DNA from: Impatiens glandulifera
Lineage: Eukaryota; Streptophyta; Magnoliopsida; Ericales; Balsaminaceae
Direction: 5' to 3'
Length of the DNA stretch: 64,000 nt
Assembly: GCF_907164915.1 (NCBI RefSeq)
Contig: NC_061862.1
Location: 144,282,972 to 144,346,971 of the forward strand
Part shown: positions 35,291 through 49,195 of the stretch, in pieces
How the letters are laid out: each line of letters starts with the position of its first letter
How positions within the stretch are numbered: the stretch's first letter is position 1
Translations under genes and position numbers: made by a program
Notes under the pieces: generated by a model
The model's input: only the letters and a program-made list of their open reading frames with translations
What the model was told of the DNA's origin: nothing
The model's database searches: none

Positions 35291-35889
35291 ATCAAACTAA
35301 TAAATTAAAAATCATTTTAAATACACTTTCTCATACCAAATATGAAATAATCATTCAGAAATTATTCTTGGGTCCAATTTCAACTCTAATTCCAGATGCT
35401 TTCCAAATTGGCCAAATTTATTCCATTATTTTTATTTGTTTGGAGGCCTCCCATTCTTAGGCTGGCCCTAATGCATATTCATTTATTAACTAGCTACCTT
35501 GTTAGTGCATCATTTATAAGAATGATGCACTAATCTCATTTGATTCCCCTCACTTACATTCTTAAATGTGTCATATTTGATTGGTATCATAGTTCTATAT
35601 TTTATTTTTTAGATTTAGATTTAGATTTATTTTTTTTCCGTCTAATTTCTTAAAAAATTTTATTTTATAAAATGAAGTAGTAATTATAACATCTTAATCC
35701 AAACAAATCCTTCCCTTAATTAGGGATATAAATAACACGGAATTTTTTCTCTTCTTATCTCAAATTAGGTTTGCCGTCAAAACTCTCTACTATTTGGGCG
35801 ACTCGGTGAGCGTGTCCATTTTTCTATGAAATTGTTGTTGTATTGTCTTTCTTCTTCGGTGTAGTTTCAGATATATTCTTCATTCGTTT

Positions 35890-36590
35890 TTGCTCATTAT
35901 TTGTTTGATTATATCCACTTTGTAGATCTTTTTGTAGATCTATGTGTATCTTCCGATTGTATCTATTTTATAGATCTTTGTGTATCTTCCGATTGTCTTG
36001 GTAGCTTAGAGAGCTCTTTCGACATATCGTTTTTGCTCATTATTTGTTCGATTATATCAATTTTGTAAATCTTTGTGTATCTTTCGATTGTATCCATTTT
36101 GTAGATCATCAGATTGTCTTTGTAGCTTTAAAAGCTCTTCCGATATATCGTTTTTTCTCATTATTTGTTCGATTAGATCCATTTTGTAGATCTTTGTGTA
36201 ATCTATTTTTTTTTGTAGATCTTCTGATCGTCTTTGTAGCTTAAAGAGCTCTTCCGACATAACATTTTTGCTCATTATTTGTTCGATTATATCCATTTTA
36301 TAAATCTTTGTGTATCTTTCGATTGTATCCATTTTGTAGATCTTCAGATTGTCTTTGTAGCTTAAAAATCTCTTCCGATATATCGTTTTTGCTCATTATT
36401 TGTTCGATTAGATCCATTTTGTAGATCTTTGTGTAATCTATGTTTTTTTAGATCTCTTGATTGTCTTTGTAGCTTAAAGAGCTCTTCTGACATATATTTT
36501 CGCTCATTATTTGTTCGATTATATCCATTTTGTAGATCTGTGTGTATATTCCGATTATCTTTGTAGCTTAAAGGACTCTTCCCATATATG
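35890..36590. repeat. Leader minisatellite (unit B)
   Basis: Counterpart of 2365-3045, preceded by the promoter-like site at about 35723. Copies differ slightly in order of the middle words. Confidence 0.8.
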
Positions 36591-37572
36591 CTCTCATTTT
36601 ATTAGATCTCTTATTCCCTTTGATCTTGCTCATTTTGTCTCAATTATCTAGATTTTGCAGATCTATGACAGGGCATAATTGTAAACATCCGACTGCATTC
36701 ATTCTGTCTCGTTTGTAATATAATTCTAAGGTAAAAATACATATTATTGATTTAAGAGTTAACTAGTTAGATTTATGTTAGATTTTGTGTGAGTCTTGTA
36801 GATTGAAGAGAGATCACTCACATAGCTTTTTTTTTGTGTGTGATTTAGGTCATTAGTTAAGTTATCTTTCTCTTGCAATTTTTTGTTTTCTTATAATTCT
36901 CTTATTTATTCATTGGATATTAATTTCTCTTTGATTTGTTCATTATGTCTTTTGCAGATCTATGTTAGAAAATCATGAACATCCGGTTGCACCATACTTT
37001 CTCGTTACATACTATAGTTTCACGGTAACATATATTTTCGTTTATTTAACTAGTCTCAACGAATTATATTCGTTTTTGTCTTCTTTAACCATGTCATATA
37101 TATTTGATTGTTCTTATATTTCAACATTAACATTTATTTTGTATAGATTAAGGATTTGTAATGCTATATAACACCTATTAGGACATGATTTTTTTAAGTT
37201 CATAAATCCATAAGTATTGTATTTCTTATAGCTGTAGTTTTTGCAACAATAATATCTTGATGACTATAAATGATTATGCCTAATCAGTTACAAATTTTTC
37301 ATTTTCTTTTTCAGATTTGTAATCACAATCAACCATTCTCCTCTAAGATAAAAAAAAAGGTTAGTAGTTTCTCTATATTATTTTCAATGATTTAATTTAA
37401 TACCAGTACATGATTTATAATCAAATAAAAATTGTTCAAATTTAAACTAATAATGTTGATCAGCATTACAACTTTTGAAGAAAAAGTCTAATTGGATTAT
37501 GATCTAATCCAATTATAATGTTGGATAAGCACACACAGATCTAATACAACTTTTATTGATAAATTATTTGTT

Positions 37573-39017
37573 CTAATTTAGAAATGAACCGTTCCAATCT
37601 TCCAACGAATAAATCCATTCCCCTAAAATATCTTCTTGTGAAGGTTCCATCTTTCTCTTCTTCTCGATCGGTTCGGACGATTCTCCCTCATAAAGAACCT
37701 ACAATTTTATTTATTTATAAGATATAAAAATTAAAACTATTTAATTTTATGTTAATTAACTACAAATATTATAAGATTAATCAAGAATATATATATACTT
37801 ACCATAGCATTGTCCAAACTCTTTCTCTTCTTCTCAATCGGTTTGAACGATTCTCCTTCATAAATAACCTATAATTTCATTTATTTATAAGATATAAGAA
37901 TTAAAATTATTTAATTTTATGTTAATTAGCTACAAATATTATAAGATCGAATTGAGAATATATATATACTTACCATAGCATTGTCCAAACTCTTTCTCTT
38001 CTTCTCAATCGGTTCAGACGATTCTCCTTCATAAATAACCTACAATTTTATTTATTTATAAATATAAGAATTAAAATTATTTAATTTTATGTTAATTAAC
38101 TACAAATAATATAAGTAATGGAATTGAGAATATATATATACATACCATCGCATTGTTCAAACTGTTTTCACTTTTATATTTTTTTTCTGAAACAAGTGGC
38201 ATTCTTGAGTACATTATGAAGTTTTGCACCTCTATGAAAGAACGGAATTTTCTAACTTTACGTTCATTATCGGCGTAATGATAGTAAAACTGTTTACAAA
38301 AATTATGTATTAGTCACATATTAATAAAAATATATAAAATTTAGTTTTAATTTAAAATCATATAATTAAATACCCAGTCACATCTATTATCAATTATATA
38401 TTTTTTATTAATCCTCCATCCTTGAAGCCTTGTAAACAATACTGGTGATTGTTTTGTTTCCTACATTAATAAACCATATGTTTTATCAATAACAATATAA
38501 CAAAATTAAAATAAAATAAACTTGTAATAAAACAATACCTCTTCCCTCCTTAGTAAAATATGCATGATGTCATCAGGGAGGAAGAAATTTATAATTCTCG
38601 ACCATATTTCTGTCATTGGTAGAAAAACACCTACTCTCACATATTCTTCCGTCTGTTAAAAAAATTAAATTAATTAACTAATAAATCGAATATAATTAGA
38701 ATTGGTCTAAAATTCTGCCCTACAGTAAAAAAATATCAATTTACCGTGGTTTTGATAAAAATGTTTTCGCGAACTTCACGGGGAAATTTTAGTCCAAAGT
38801 TTAAATCGAGATTCCCTTCAACTCTTCGTTTATTACTTTGTCTTGATGTCAACTGGTTAGCATAAACAAATATGAACAAGAAAAACTAACAATTAAGATA
38901 AAAATAAAAATCTAAAATTAATAAACTTACCTGAGTTTTCAATAGTGTAATTCCCACCGGATAGTCTAAATATTGAACTTCAACTTCTTCATTTTCAATT
39001 TCACGGATCACAACCAT
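37573..39017 (-). CDS. MBD-like nuclear protein, eight exons (unit B)
   Basis: Second intact copy of the gene at 4036-5478, with the same eight exons, splice sites and 265-codon length as far as checked (exon 1 39017-38931, exon 8 37698-37573). The few amino acid differences include E104T-D-type changes at the start of exon 4, R to I in the exon 4 KYR motif, ETT to KTT at the end of exon 2, and an altered residue in exon 7 (SSK to SFK). Frame, splice sites and both EKKRK stretches are kept. Two intact copies in a tandem unit argue that the gene is, or until recently was, functional. Confidence 0.75.
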
Positions 39018-39687
39018 TTTAAATTTGGTAGAAAGTATGTTTCACAATAAACAAATAGACAAATTGATCAGATTGATGATAAATGTAAAATAAACAATGT
39101 TATTTATACACTTTAAAATTATCACAACCACAATTTTATCAAATTTACAACAACCCAATATTTAAAATTAATTATGTTCAATTTAATTTTCAGATCTTAT
39201 TGAGATAATAATTGCAATTTAAGGTATAAGATATAGTATATTAATTAAAGTTATATTTATATTTCTGTAATGTTGAACCATTTATAATAATGTCTTATAA
39301 AATATATACCCTTTTTACAAAAAGGAATATATATATATATATATATATATTATAAAATAAGGTTAAATAATTTCCTAGAAAAAAAGTAACATAAAAATAG
39401 TTTGAAATTTCTAACAAATGGTCAAATATGAAATAAGAAATAAATTGACAGCTATTTCTCGTCTCTTTTTACTTCATGAATATTAGTTAAATGCATTAAC
39501 CAATATTTGAGTAATCTTTTTCCTGTTTTAAAAAATATTTATGTAATCTTGTCAAGTATCATGTGAGGTAAGCTGAATATAATAAATCAAATATTCATCA
39601 TTCTTATCTAATAAATCCAATTTATTTATTAAAAGTAAAAATATATATTAATAAATAAATATTTTAACGGGCCAGTCCCACTTTCAA
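38448..39687. repeat. Left arm of inverted repeat 1 (unit B)
   Basis: Pairs with 40258-41471. The spacer is about 570 bases, some 200 shorter than in unit A. Confidence 0.8.
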
Positions 39688-40257
39688 AATTTAAAATCTT
39701 AGGTTTGAGTCAAAAATAGACAAATATCTGTGCATAATAAAAAAAACATGTTATAATTTAAGGTAAATTTTTACGCATTTAATTTAATTGAAAATCGAAC
39801 TTTAACTTCTTTTTTTAGTATTGTATGTGAATTATTTTCCTTGTTTACACATTTAATTGTGTCTTAAAATTTGGACTAAATAGATTTTACGTAATTTCTT
39901 TCTATTTTTTTCAAATTTGAAATCTCATTCTAATCTTATAGTTTAATTTTTAAGATAAAAAAAATTAAGAGCTTCTCAGAATTATTTTTAATCATTTAGT
40001 ATAGAATTAGTACATTATTAAAAAAAATTATAAGGACTGATATTGATTAGGATTATACTTTTGAAAACAATCTTCAATTGGATTATGATCAAATACAATC
40101 AATGTTTGACCAGAAAAAATAGAAGCTTAATAATTTGATGTTTTGGAGTCTAAATACAACATTTATTTGATAAATTCAATTAATCTTATTCAAAATATAT
40201 AGTATATGGTAAATAAAACAATCTAGAAAATAAAACAATCTAGAAGAATGATGAATA

Positions 40258-41471
40258 TTTGAAAGTGGGACCGGCCCGTTAAAATATTTATTTATTAATA
40301 TATATTTTTACTTTTAATAAATAAGTCAGATTTATTAGATAATAATGATGAATATTTGATTTAGCATACCCTCATATCATATTTGACTAGATTACATAAA
40401 TGTTTTTTAAAAATGAAAAAAATATGAAATATTTTTAATGCATTTAACTAATACTCACACAGTAAAAAAGACGAGAAATAGATGTCAAGTTATTTCTTAT
40501 TTCAAATTTGATCATTTGCTACAAATTTCAAACTATTTTTATGTAACTTTTTTTTTAAGGAAATTATTAACCTTATTTTATTATAGAAATATATATTTTC
40601 TTTTTATAAAAATTGTATATATTTTATTGGACATTATAATAAATGGTTCAACATTACATAAATATAAATAGAACTTTAATTAATACACTATATCTTATTC
40701 CTTAAATTGTAATTATAATTTCAAAAAGATCTGAAAATTTAATTTGACATAATTAATTTCAAATATTGGGTTGTTTTAAATTTGACAAAATTGTGTTTAG
40801 GATAATTTTAAAGTGTACAAATAATACTATATTTATTTTACATTTACCATCAATCTAATCAATTTGTTTATTGTGAAACATATTTTTTACCAAATTTAAA
40901 ATGGTTGTGATCCGAGAAATTGAAAATGTAGAAGATGAAGTTCAATATTTAGACTATTCGGTGGGAATTACCCTATTGAAAACTCGAGTAAGTTTATTAA
41001 TTTTATATTTATATTTTTATCTTAATTGCTAATTTTTCTTGTTCATATTTGTTTATGCTAACAGTTGACATCAAGACAAAGTAATAAACAAAGAGAAGAA
41101 GGGAATTTCGATGAAAACTTTGGACTAAAATTGTCCCGTGAAGTTCGCAATAATATTTTTATCGAAAGAACGGTATATCGATATTTTTTACTCGATGGAA
41201 GAATTTTAGACCAATTCAAATTATATTCGATTTATTAGTTAATTAATTTAATTAATTTTTAACCGACTGAAGAATATGTGAAAGTAGGTGTTTTTCTATA
41301 CTGGTGATAGAGTTATGGTCGAGAATTATAAATTTCTTCCTCTGTGATGATATAATACATATTTTACTAAGGAGGGAAGATGTATTGTTTTATTACAAGT
41401 TTATTTTATTTTAATTTTGTTATATTGTTATTGATAAAACATATAGTTTATTAATGTAGGAAGCAAAACAA
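40258..41471. repeat. Right arm of inverted repeat 1 (unit B)
   Basis: Reverse complement partner of 38448-39687, ending at the same breakpoint a few codons into exon 4 as in unit A. Confidence 0.8.
40901..41471 (+). pseudogene. Inverted broken copy of MBD-like gene 5' half (unit B)
   Basis: As in unit A, but the exon 2 equivalent is still open here (no early TAA). The exon 3 equivalent has the same acceptor loss and indel with stop, so that damage predates the macro-duplication, while the TAA of unit A came later. Confidence 0.8.
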
Positions 41472-44400
41472 TATATTTTTATTTAAATAACTTTTAATAT
41501 TATATATTTTGTTAATTGTATGTTAAATTAACCTTTTATCTTATTTATTCAATATTTAATTTAATAATTTATAAACACTATTTTACTATACAATAATATT
41601 CTAAACTAAAATAATAAATATTTATGAACTAATTTAAAAATGTCAAAATATAATAAATTATTTTTAAAAAGTATACTATTTCTTAAATAATAATTCAATT
41701 ATTATTTAACTATTATTAATAATTATCTTAATATAATAAAATATTTTATGATAAAGATTTAACATCTACATTGACATCTTAGATTAATTATTTAATAAAT
41801 ATTATAATAATAGATTAATATATTTAAGATGATATTTTTGAGTGTGTTTTGTATTGATATTTTAAAACTATTAACTATTCTTATAAATATATATATAAAT
41901 AAATTCATAAAATATAATAAATATATAATCGTATCCAAACATTAAAATATAAATAATTATTTTAGTATTATATTTTAATATGTTTTAATAATTTATTATT
42001 GTAATTTATAATATTATTGTTTAACAAAACATTTATATTATTTTTTAAAATTATATTATAAAATTAAATATTGACGAAAAAAATTGAAATAATAAAGTTT
42101 ATTCAAAATATATTAAAATGAGTTAGAAAAATAAAACATTAAGACAATATTTAAATACAAAATTATATTAAATATATTCAACTAACATTGTTAACTTTTA
42201 AAGTGAGTGATTTAGATATTTCAAACTTAGTATATGGGCTAAAATTATACACTATGATATGTAGGACAAAGTTTAAACTAAAAATAATTACCTTTTACTT
42301 TTATCTAAACTAAACTTATTCAAATACATTTTTATCCTCTAATTTTGTTTTATTTACTATTAATTATTATCTTGTAATTCTGAAATTATTTTAAAAAAAA
42401 TATTAGTGTTAAAATATATTATTTTAAATTCTAAAAAAAATATGATTAATGATTAATTTTATAAAGAGGAAAAATATATTATTATGGACTTAACAAAAAT
42501 ATATTATGGACGAGTAATTGAATAATCTTTATCCATAATTAACCTAATTCGAACTAAACTCAAATATTGTACACAAATTATTAATTTGGATTTGGTTCAG
42601 TTTAAATTTGGATTGTTTTTTTTGTAATGAAACGATATAGATCTTTTTCTATAAAAAAAAATGTTAAAAACCAACTTGTAAATAAACGATGACGAGCTAA
42701 CGCAAAATAAATATTTAGTCTCTCACTTGAAAGAAAAGGGTATTTCTAGTAAATTTGTAATTAGGTTTACCATTTCTAGCAAAATTTTCACCTATATAGA
42801 GATGTAAATGATATCAATTTATCTCGCGTTATCTTAAATTGGGTTACCGACACATTTCTCTCTATACTCTTTTAGAAACAATGTGAGCGGCCATTTTTCT
42901 ATGATATTTATATTGTACTATATTTCTTTGTTCTACGAATCTTTGGGTCTACACTTCATCCATGATTTTTCATTTTTTGTTGGATTATCTTCATTTTGTA
43001 AACTTATATTAGACCTTTGTAGATCTACTTTATTTGTACTTCCTTGTTTCTTATAATTCTTTATTTTTTATTCACTAGATCACTCATTCTCTTTAATGTT
43101 GTTCCTTATGTCTTAATTATCTATCTTTAGGAAACAGTGAATATCCAATCTATATTGTCTTGTTCCAGTAAAATATATATATTTTTTAAAATTTTATTAA
43201 TTTATAAGTAGATAGTTAAAGTAACTCTATTTTTATATTCCACTCATCTCACCAATTATATTGTTCATCTAATAATCGATTCAACACCTTATAAAAAAAA
43301 TATACTTTGATTCTATTTTATCTCTTCAATAAAAGTTTCTTAAAGGTACATGTCATATTTGATCGGTCTTACATTTTTTTAAGTTCTTAGATCCATCCAT
43401 ATGCATTTCCTTTCTAGTAGTTTTAGTTTCTTCACCAATATATTGTCTTTCAATGCATTTGTCATTATAATTATGAATATTTTTTCCATAATTTTTATAA
43501 TTTCTGAAAAAGGTATGTTGGATGATTTGTTGCCGATATCGTGAAGATATAGGATGATAGTATCGTCTTTTAATTTTCACTACTGTGTTTAAATTTGGGT
43601 AAAATGTGTTTCATTTAAATTGAATGACTATAAATACATATTTGTTTAAAACATTATGAATTCCTATGGTTCTAATTTTTGTGTGACCCGTATTTAATCA
43701 CTAGGTTAACGCACTCTTAGTTAGAACGTTTTTATAGGAAATCAAGTTGTTTGATATTTTTTTTAAAACTCCTTATTTTATTATTTTAGTGCTTTGATAG
43801 TTATAATTTAAAATCTACCTTGGATAGAAAGTCTAATTCATCTATCTCAAATAAACAGAAATGTCTTTTCAAATCATTATTTTTTTATATTCTCAATTTC
43901 TTTATTTGTTGTTTTAGTCTTTCAACTATATTTTCTGATTAAAAATAATTATAAATATCAGTTAGAACTTTATCATTAAGTATTAATTTTTTTTACTATT
44001 GTTGTATTTTACATTGTTTCTTCTTTCATTTTTTTTAGATTTATATTCACATCAAGATAAAAAGGTTAGTATCTTCTCTATATTATTTACAATAATTTAC
44101 TTTTAAATTATTTAAAATTATGATCAAATAAAAATTATTCAATGAAATAATGTTGTTGAAGAAAAAAATCAATTGGATTATGAGCTAATCCAAGTATAAT
44201 GTTGGATAAGCAAAACAAATTTAATACAATATTTATTTGATATATTATTTGTTTTAAAATTCAAAAATACCAATAATATAGAATTTACTTTTAATTTAAA
44301 ACCTTTAATTAAGTATAAATCTAAGTTTACCTTATCATTTTTTTTACTTTGATAGTTTCTATATGTTTTTTTTTATTTTCCATCCTTGAAGCCTAGCAAA

Positions 44401-44520
44401 CAATGCAATGGATGGTTTCGTTTCCTACATGTTTTAAATCATATATTTTATCTAAAATAAAATTAAAGTGATTTTAACAAACAAAAAAAATAAAAATGAA
44501 ATTAACTAGTAATAATATAA
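41472..44520. other. AT-rich spacer and second leader module (unit B)
   Basis: Counterpart of 8146-11210 in unit A: AT-rich spacer, diverged leader from about 42790, and the outer part of inverted repeat 2 with the exon 4-like MBD paralogue fragment near 44385-44430. No intact gene. Confidence 0.5.
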
Positions 44521-44608
44521 TAATTCATCATTCCTTTCAATCTACTTGTATTATTATATTATTACTAGTTAATTTCATTTTTATTTTTTTTAGAAATCAT
44601 GCATATTC

Positions 44609-47600
44609 TATAGTCTCTTATTCTATAGTCTCTTACCCTTGATTTGTTGGGATCGAGGGTTTTGCAACGATTCTTATTCTTCTACACCGAAGGATTAATC
44701 TGTTACGGTATGTCTCTTGTTTTGCTTCCGCACTGATTGATTGTAGCTCCTAGGGTTTGTTTGTTGGCTTGTGAATTGGGGATTTTGTTTGTTTGGTTCC
44801 TTTGTTGCTTGGATCTCATTTGCTTGTTCGTTATGGCTGTTCGTAAAGACGATTCTCTTCAGTCTATTAGTGTACAGTTGGATGGGAAAAATTATTCGTA
44901 TTGGAGCTATGTGATGAAAATTTTTTTGAAGGGAAAATCGATGTGGGGTTATGTTACGGGTACAAAAATGCCACCTACCGATAAGGCTACAGAGACTTAT
45001 GCAACAATGCTCGATGTTTGAGAGGCCGATAACTCGAAGATCATCACGTGGATAAACAATTCTGTCACACATTCGATTGGGGTTCAGTTGGCAAAGTACG
45101 ATACATCCAAGCACGTTTGGGACCATCTTGCTTGTCTTTATACACAATCTAATTTTGCCCGACAATTTCAGTTGGAAACGGACATTCGTGCACTCAAGCA
45201 GAATGATTTGTGTATCCAAGATTTTTATTCCGCCATGTCTGATTTATGGGATCAGTTGGCTCTTACCGAGTCTGAGGAGTTACGGGTATTGGCACCTTAC
45301 ATCACACATCGAGAGCAACAACACTTAGTTCAATTTTTGGTTGCTCTTCGATCTGATTTTGAGACTTTGCGTGGATCAATCTTGCATCGGAACCCTTTGC
45401 CTTCAGTTGATTCGGTTGTTCATGAGTTGATAGCTGAGGAGATACGAATCAAGACTCGACTTGACAAAGAGCATAACCCAACATCTACTTCATTCGTTCT
45501 TGCAACTCCACATAATCCCTCTAGTAATCATCCGAATCGATTGAACTCACGAGTGACTATGGATGAATGTGCTTTCTGTAAGAAGAAGGGTCACTGGAAA
45601 GGACAATGTCCTTTGTTAATCAATAAAGGTAAACAACGGCACCAACAACAACAATCGCAACCACAACAGCAATCACAAAGACGCCCTCCACAATCTACAA
45701 GTCAATCATCATCTCATTTGCCCCCATGGAAACCTACAAGTCAAGCATTCCAAGCTAGTAGTGTATTGACTCCACCTCCTATAGATCCATCGATGATTGA
45801 GCAGTTCCAAAGGTTTCTCACTTCGCAACCTCATGCCATGTCAGCGTCTTCTCATGTCGGTTTGTCTTCTTCCAATACCTCTACTCCCTCAGGTATATAT
45901 TCTTCTGTTTGGGTTCTAGACTCTGGGGCCTCTCATCATATGTCTCCTGAATTGTCTTCTTTTGATTCTTTGTCACCAAACTCGTCTATCTCGGTTGCAA
46001 CAGCTGATTGTACCCATATTCCATTAGTAGGAGTCGGTTCTATTAATACACACAATTTAACTCTTTCAGATGTCTATTATATTCCAAGTCTTACCTTAAA
46101 TCTTGTCTCGGTTAGTCAATTGTGTGACTTGGGATATTCCGTCTTCTTTTCTAATTCCACTTGTTATGTGTAGGATCCACGTTCTCAGAAGCTGATTGGG
46201 ACAGGCCATAGGAGAGGAGGATTATATGTGTTGAATGAACTTGAAGTACCAAAAATAGCTACTAGTGCTGCTTCTACTGTGGATTTGACATCTTTTCATT
46301 TGAGTCGCTCTTCTTCTACCTTTTATTTATGGCATTCTCGTTTAGGACATATTTCGGGATCCCGTTTAAATTTTTTGGCTTCTACTGGAGTTTTAGGTGA
46401 TTTGAAAACTGATGATGTTTCTGATGGTAGTGGTTGTAAACTTGCTAAGTTTTTGGCTTTGCCTTTTAAAACAAGTTTATCTTCATCTTTTGCTCTATTT
46501 GATCTAATTCATTCTGATGTGTGGGGACCTTCTCCTTTACCTACAAAAGGGGGTTCCCGCTATTATGTTTCGTTTATTGATGATTGTACTCGTTATACTT
46601 GGGTTTTTCTTATGAAACGTCGTTCTGAATTTTTAGGTATATTTCATACTTTTAGAGCTCTTGTCAAAACTCAGTATTCGTCTGTCATTAAATGTTTTCG
46701 TTGTAATTTGGGTGGGTAATACACCTCTAATGATTTCTCTAGGTTACTTGCTTCTAACGGAACTCTTCATCAGAGTTCTTGTTCAGACACCCCTCAACAA
46801 AATGGCGTTGCAGAAAGAAAACATCGACATATTGTTGAAACAGCTCGCTCTCTCTTGTTGTCTGCCAATGTTCCTAGTGTCTTTTGGGGTGAAGCCATCC
46901 TCACTGCTGTACATCTTATTAATATGATTCCAACATCTCACAACTCAGGTTTGTCACCGTTTGAAAAGCTTCAAGGATATGCTCCTGCTTATTCCTCATT
47001 ACGTGTCTTTGGCCGCTTGTTTTGTATTACATCCACACGTTGAGCGTAGCAAATTGACTTCACGATCTGTAATGTGTGTTTTCTTGGGGTACGTGATAGG
47101 ACAGAAAGGTTATTGTTGTTTTGATCCCGTTAGTCAAAAATTATATGTCTCCCGTCATGTTTCGTTTCTTGAGCATATTCCATTTTTTTCCATTCCTATA
47201 AATTCTCATGATATGACTCACCTAGACTTTGTTAGAATTGATCATTTTACGGTTGATGATGAGGTGACACCTCCTACTACAGATTCTAGTACTACATAGG
47301 TGACACCTCCTACTACAGACTCTAGTACTGCAGTTCCTGACACATATCTTCCTCCCTCCATGGTCTCTCAATCTCCTCCCGATTATGTGGATCCTCCACC
47401 TCGTCAGTCAACCCATATACGTAAGTCAACCAAACTTCTTGATTTTTCTTATTCGTGTTACTCTACATCTTTTGCTTCCTTTTTAGCATCTATTCATTGT
47501 TTGTATGAGCCATCGTCCTATCGAGAAGCTGTTATTGATCCTCTTTGGCAGTTTGCTATGGCTGAGGAACTTGCAGCACTACATCAAACACATACTTGGG

Positions 47601-49190
47601 ATTTGGTTTCTTTACCATCAGGAAAACGACCTATTGGTTCTCGATGGGTATACAAAATCCAAACCAAGTCTGATGGGTCTATTGAGAGATATAAAGCCCG
47701 AGTCGTTGCGAGGGGTTTTTCTCAGGAATATGGCATGGATGACGAGGAAACTTTTGCCCCAGTTGTGAAAATGACAACAGTTCGCACTCTTATTGTCGTT
47801 GCTTCCGTTCGTAAGTGGAATATAACTCAGATGGATGTTAAGAATGCTTTCCTCAATGGAGATCTTCAAGAAGAGGTTTTTATGGTTCCTCCACCTGGGG
47901 TCCCTCACAAACCTGGTGAAGTTTGTAAGCTCCGAAAGCTCTCTATGGGCTTAAACAAGCACCACGCGCTTGGTTTGATAAATTCTCTTCTGTGATCACT
48001 TCAATAGGATTTCATCGTAGTCATCATGATTCGACATTGTTCATCAAGTGTACAGATCGAGGCCGTATTCTTCTATCTTTATACGTTGATGATATGATTA
48101 TTACAAGTGATGATATTGACGGGATTGGGCTCTTGAAATCCGAGTTGGTTCGTAGTTTTGCGATGAAAGATTTGGGGATGTTACGTTATTTCCTTGGGAT
48201 TGAGGTTGCTTCATCTCCAAAGGGATATATTTTATCTCAGTCAAAATATATAGGTGATATATTTGATCGTGCTCGTCTTACTGATAATAAGATTGTGGAT
48301 ACTCCAACTGAAACCAATGCTCGATATTCTCTAACCGATGGCTCACCTTTGCCAGATCCAGCCTTGTATCGTACTGTTGTTGGCAGCTTGGTTTACCTCA
48401 CCATCACCCGTCCTGATATTGCTCATGCTGTACACATTGTTAGTCAGTTTGTTACTGCGCCTACTACAGTTCATTGGAGTGTTGTCCTTCGTATTCTTCG
48501 GTATATTCGGGGAACTCAGTTTCAGAGCCTTCTCCTTTCTTCCTCTTCTTCCTTGGATCTTCGAGCGTTCTCTGATGCTGATTGGGCTGGTGATCCCTCC
48601 GATCGAAAGTCCACCACAGGGTTTTGTATCTTTCTTGGTGATTCTTTGATTTCATGGAAGAGCAAGAAACAAGATGTGATCTCTAGATCTTCCACGGAAG
48701 CTGAGTATCGTGCTATGGCCTCTACGACCTGTGAGACTGTTTGGTTACGATGGTTACTTGCCGACATGGGAGTCTTTCTTCATGAGCCTACTCCGTTGTT
48801 CTGTGATAATAAGAGTGCCATCCAGATTGCTCGTAATTCGGTGTTTCATGAGAGGACGAAACACATTGAGATTGATTGTCATGTTGTTCGACATCACTTT
48901 GCAATCGGTACCATCACATTGCCATTTGTTTCTTCCTCTGTGCAGATCGCCGACTTGTTCACCAAAGCTCTATCCTCTTCTCGTTTTCGTTTTTTTGTTA
49001 CCAAACTCTCAATGCTCATTGCTGCTGCATCATGAGTTTGACGGGGATATTAGTATTTTAGACCTTTACTTTTATATATTTTATTATTTAGTCTCTTTGT
49101 TGGCTTTTAAATAAGTCTTTTATTGTTTTCTATTTTAATATATTCAATGTATAATAAAACCCTAGTTTCTCTTTTATCTGTTTTCTATCA
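44609..49190 (+). mobile_element. Decayed Ty1/copia retrotransposon (unit B)
   Basis: About 4.6 kb with the copia order gag, protease, integrase, reverse transcriptase, RNase H. A candidate 5-bp target duplication TATTC flanks it (44604-44608 and 49191-49195). The right end looks like a short LTR of about 140 bases ending CTATCA after a purine-rich GACGGGGAT. No matching 5' LTR and no primer binding site could be seen at the left end, so the 5' end is probably truncated or rearranged. The sequence just left of it (44530-44608) is a scrambled inverted piece of inverted repeat 2. Confidence 0.8.
44834..49035 (+). pseudogene. copia gag-pol polyprotein, many stops and shifts
   Basis: Gag starts at the ATG at 44834. 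CCHC knuckle CAFCKKKGHWKGQC at 45568-45609; protease motif VLDSGASHHM near 45911; integrase zinc region LWHSRLGHIS near 46328 and catalytic core pieces IHSDVWGP and FIDDCTRYTW; reverse transcriptase with YVDD at 48082-48093; RNase H with SDADWAGD and SSTEAEYRAMA. In-frame stops occur at 45019, 46171, 46717 and 47297; frameshifts near 47020 and 47940. A tandem duplication of about 30 bases precedes the stop at 47297. Cannot encode active enzymes. The lineage within copia was not settled. Confidence 0.88.
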
Positions 49191-49195
49191 TATTC

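Noticed and set aside
36057..36332. 91-codon minus-strand frame with internal repeats
   Set aside because: It is a chance frame through the minisatellite; period and repeats follow the DNA repeat, and the frame is not kept in unit A.
44695..45219. 174-codon minus-strand frame
   Set aside because: It is the reverse-strand shadow of the copia gag region, which has clear gag features on the plus strand.
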